Shown here one piece after another: positions 63,224 to 64,000 of a stretch of DNA of 64,000 nt. How positions within the stretch are numbered: the first letter of the stretch is position 1; the number at the start of each line of letters is the position of its first letter. This DNA is from Streptomyces sp. NBC_00341 (GTDB lineage: Bacteria; Actinomycetota; Actinomycetes; Streptomycetales; Streptomycetaceae): contig NZ_CP108002.1 in NCBI RefSeq assembly GCF_041435055.1, positions 1,488,001-1,552,000 on the forward strand, in the 5' to 3' direction. The notes under the pieces were generated by a model that did not search any database, was not told the DNA's origin, and worked only from the letters and a program-made list of their open reading frames with translations. The position numbers were made by a program, and so were the translations under genes.

Positions 63224-63895
63224 ATGGCTGTCACTGACGAGGCCATCGAGAAGATCAAGGGAATGATCGTCTCGGGTGCGCTACGGCCCGGCGATCGTCT
63301 CCCCAAGGAGAGCGAACTCGCCGCGGAGCTCGGCCTGTCCCGCAACTCACTGCGGGAGGCGGTGCGCGCTCTGTCGCTCATCCGCATTCTCGACGTGCGC
63401 CAGGGCGACGGCACGTACGTCACCAGTCTGGATCCGCAGCTGCTGCTGGAGGCGCTGAGCTTCGTGGTGGACTTCCACCGCGACGACACGGTGCTGGAGT
63501 TCCTGGCGGTCCGCCGGATCCTGGAGCCGGCCGCGACCGCGATGGCGGCGAGCCGGATCACCGAGGAGCAACTGGACCTGCTGAGCTCCCAGCTGGACGC
63601 CCTGGGCAGCCACCCCTCTGTCGAGGAGCTGGTGGCCTGCGATCTGGAGTTCCACCGCGGGATCGTCCAGTCGTCCGGCAACTCGGTGCTCTGCTCACTG
63701 CTCGACGGGCTCTCGGGGCCGACGACCCGGGCCCGGGTCTGGCGCGGTCTGACCCAGGAGGACGCGGTGAGCCGCACGCTGCATGAGCACCGGGCGATCG
63801 TCTCGGCGCTGCGGGACCGCGACGCGGAGGCCGCGCGGGCGTGGGCGACGGTGCATGTGGCCAGCGTGGAGCAGTGGCTGCGGTCGACGCTGTAG
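63224..63895 (+). CDS. GntR-family (FadR/FCD subfamily) regulator
   Basis: The 223-residue protein has the GntR winged helix (GALRPGDRLPKESELAAELG, LSRNSLREAVRALSLIRILD, QGDGTYVTSLDP) and an all-helical FCD domain with putative metal-binding histidines in CDLEFHRGIVQSSGN, LHEHRAIVSAL and ATVHVASVEQWL. FCD regulators often respond to small carboxylic acids. Its gene follows the glp operon but has its own promoter region. TGGAGG precedes the ATG at 63224. Confidence 0.9.
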   Translation: MAVTDEAIEKIKGMIVSGALRPGDRLPKESELAAELGLSRNSLREAVRALSLIRILDVRQGDGTYVTSLDPQLLLEALSFVVDFHRDDTVLEFLAVRRILEPAATAMAASRITEEQLDLLSSQLDALGSHPSVEELVACDLEFHRGIVQSSGNSVLCSLLDGLSGPTTRARVWRGLTQEDAVSRTLHEHRAIVSALRDRDAEAARAWATVHVASVEQWLRSTL

Positions 63896-63942
63896 TCGGG
63901 GTGCGGGGTGAACCGGGGCTCCGCCCCGCACCCCGCACCTCA

Positions 63943-63981
63943 AACGCCGGCGGAGCTGAAAAGATCAGCCCCGCCGGCGTT
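63943..63981. terminator. Composite hairpin terminator after the GntR gene
   Basis: Outer arms AACGCCGGCGG (63943-63953) and its complement (63971-63981) enclose a second stem GCTGA/TCAGC. This hairpin form, with AACGCCGG arms, recurs after many Streptomyces genes. A separate GGGGCTCCGCCCC stem lies just before, at 63915-63927. Confidence 0.8.
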
Positions 63982-64000
63982 CTTCGAACGTATAACGCTC

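Noticed and set aside
1..64000. CRISPR array, rRNA or tRNA genes
   Set aside because: Reading the window showed no regularly spaced short repeats, no rRNA signature and no complete tRNA cloverleaf.

Overview
The window is very GC-rich, uses GTG starts freely, and has many translationally coupled genes separated by long perfect hairpins. It carries the Pup-proteasome, Tat and glycerol (gyl) loci in an order I recall from Streptomyces coelicolor (roughly SCO1620 to SCO1661). I read it as a Streptomyces chromosome core segment. Gene names come from recognising protein motifs and synteny by eye; no database search was possible.

Layout. 0-4 kb: start of an XRE regulator and a two-gene glycine betaine ABC importer whose permease carries two tandem binding domains. 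4.3-9 kb: a 5'-3' exonuclease, an iron-box-controlled siderophore-interacting reductase, and a PadR-controlled ABC exporter. 9-18.8 kb: an ECF sigma/anti-sigma pair, a five-gene coupled lipid-modification operon (FAD oxidoreductase, DUF1365, two cyclopropane-synthase-like methyltransferases, DUF1295), a membrane molybdopterin oxidoreductase and a fasciclin lipoprotein. Three start regions here share CCAATCC-N15-(C/A)CGAATC, which looks like one autoregulated regulon. The gene set matches the mycobacterial sigK-rskA-Rv0446c-Rv0449c locus together with its MPT70/MPT83-type target.

18.9-30.5 kb: an SPW membrane protein, a secreted FG-GAP protein, then a leftward block with helicase, lipid kinase, tatC, tatA, two small genes, pafC, pafB and two FKBP prolyl isomerases. 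30.6-36.3 kb: a scrambled, partly low-GC island that separates pafA from the FKBP genes. It holds a decayed second copy of the pafA 3' end, IS1380- and IS5-type remnants, a secreted protein plus lipoprotein pair, a LuxR HTH remnant, a broken SMI1/KNR4 (SUKH-like) gene and the tail of a group II intron maturase. The pafA 3' end is repeated at both edges.

36.3-46.1 kb: pafA, an MFS exporter with a divergent LacI regulator, prcA, prcB, an endonuclease VII-like fragment, pup, dop and arc, the pupylation and proteasome machinery. 46.3-54.2 kb: ferredoxin, a secreted protein, tRNA m1A58 methyltransferase, an S2P protease with CBS domains, a RecB-type nuclease coupled to an orphan response regulator, a lone peptide-binding lipoprotein and a HAD phosphatase. 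54.3-64 kb: metH, gylR-glpF-glpK-glpD with repeated operator-like sites, and a FadR-type GntR regulator.
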